Positions 63,351-64,000 of a DNA stretch of 64,000 bases are shown here, piece by piece. The stretch is taken from contig NC_022571.1 of assembly GCF_000473995.1 (NCBI RefSeq), forward strand, positions 539,501-603,500, written 5' to 3'. Source of the DNA: Clostridium saccharobutylicum DSM 13864. Its GTDB lineage: Bacteria; Bacillota; Clostridia; Clostridiales; Clostridiaceae. Under the pieces are notes generated by a model. It did not search any database. It saw only the letters and a list, made by a program, of their open reading frames with translations, and was not told the origin of the DNA. A program made the translations under genes and the position numbers. Each line of letters starts with the position of its first letter. The stretch's first letter is position 1.

Positions 63351-64000
63351 ATGAAAAAAATAGATTTAACTGAAGGAAAAGTAATAAATGTTATAACAGC
63401 TTTAGCTTTGCCTATAATGGGAAGTTCATTATTACAATTCACTTATAACTTGGTTGATATGTTATGGGTAGGTGGATTAGGCAGCAATGCAGTTGCAAGT
63501 ATTGGATCTTCAAGTCTTTATATAGGACTTGGATACTCAATAAATTCTTTAGTCGTTATTGGTGCTGGCATAAAAGTAGCTCAGGGGATTGGAAGAAAGG
63601 ATAATAATCAAGTTAAGGAATATATTAATGCAGGAATTTTTATTAATTTATTGATGGGATTAATTTTGGGGTCTGCATTGATTTTTGTAGGAAAAGAACT
63701 TATAGGATTTTTACATATCGAAAATGTTGTTGTTGAAAGAGATGCTTATTATTATTTGGCTTTAAATGGTCCAATTTTATTTTTTACATTTTTTAATACT
63801 CTTTATGCAAGGATATTGGGGAGCTTTGGAAATAATAAATTAGCACTTAAAATTAATGCTTTGGGTTTAGCGTTAAATATAATACTTGATCCAATGTTTA
63901 TTTACACTTTTAAATTTGGAGTTTTAGGAGCGGCTATTTCGACGTTAATTGCTAATATAATTATGTTTATTGTATATTTAGTAAAGTCTTCTGGAATACT
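63351..64000 (+). CDS. MATE family efflux transporter, cut by the window end
   Basis: Translation from the ATG at 63351 (after ATGGAGAAG) stays open to the end of the window, about 216 codons. It begins MKKIDLTEGKVINVITALAL, continues PIMGSSLLQFTYNLVDMLWV and GGLGSNAVASIGSS, the conserved start of MATE multidrug/sodium antiporters. The 3' part is outside the window. Confidence 0.9.
   Translation, partial: MKKIDLTEGKVINVITALALPIMGSSLLQFTYNLVDMLWVGGLGSNAVASIGSSSLYIGLGYSINSLVVIGAGIKVAQGIGRKDNNQVKEYINAGIFINLLMGLILGSALIFVGKELIGFLHIENVVVERDAYYYLALNGPILFFTFFNTLYARILGSFGNNKLALKINALGLALNIILDPMFIYTFKFGVLGAAISTLIANIIMFIVYLVKSSGI

Noticed and set aside
1-64000. Prophage or complete insertion sequence
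   Set aside because: No integrase, transposase or phage structural gene was found; only non-autonomous repeat candidates are present.

Overview
The window is low-GC Firmicutes DNA, very AT-rich with purine-rich ribosome binding sites. It carries clostridial hallmarks: sporulation genes, a six-subunit Rnf complex, SAM-I and FMN riboswitches, the raiA-motif RNA and a cyclic-peptide agr system. Gene content and order suggest Clostridium sensu stricto, perhaps the C. beijerinckii/butyricum group. The species cannot be fixed from the sequence alone.

Region 1 (0.4-7.6 kb) is the conserved block ywmB-like, murA, spoIID, spoIIQ, spoIIID, mbl, followed by a convergent yyaC and a small membrane-anchored unknown. 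Region 2 (7.7-10.2 kb) is a seven-gene tRNA array built by a 327-bp tandem duplication, then a SAM-I riboswitch controlling metK. Region 3 (10.4-19.8 kb) is housekeeping: recD2, a degenerate comFA-like gene, comFC, the raiA-motif RNA and raiA, secA, and prfB with its programmed frameshift. Region 4 (20-40 kb) is a looser set: M28 peptidase, a two-component system with a CPBP-like protein, tex, a YkvI-type transporter, an amidohydrolase/thiazoline hydrolase/proC group, EamA exporters, a radical SAM protein, a NUDIX hydrolase, ogt and a small unknown. Region 5 (40-48.3 kb) is rseC-like, rnfCDGEAB, apbE, a NusG domain II protein and a Gx transporter: an ion-pumping ferredoxin:NAD oxidoreductase with its flavinylation enzyme. 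Region 6 (48.6-56 kb) has two flavodoxin-fold genes divergent from a TetR regulator with a clear operator pair, a hemerythrin, an FMN-riboswitch-controlled ribU, tsaE-tsaB-rimI, an orphan ZnuA-like protein and tRNA-Trp. Region 7 (56.3-64 kb) has agrA-agrC facing agrB-agrD, an alpha/beta hydrolase, a Bce-type ABC transporter and the start of a MATE transporter.

The least expected features lie between genes. Two families of long imperfect palindromes are scattered through the window. Family A (about 80-200 bp) is bounded by TTAGGCACA...TGTGCCTAA-like ends. Family B (about 80-250 bp) is bounded by TTTARACTT-like ends and has a long-hairpin core. Together there are about twenty full, deleted or solo copies, several ending exactly at a stop codon or just before a ribosome binding site. 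They look like non-autonomous mobile elements; no transposase is present in the window.

The second main observation is a 39-codon agrD gene on the minus strand. It overlaps the ends of both agrB and agrC and encodes a plausible thiolactone autoinducer precursor. All calls rest on reading the sequence; no database search was run.
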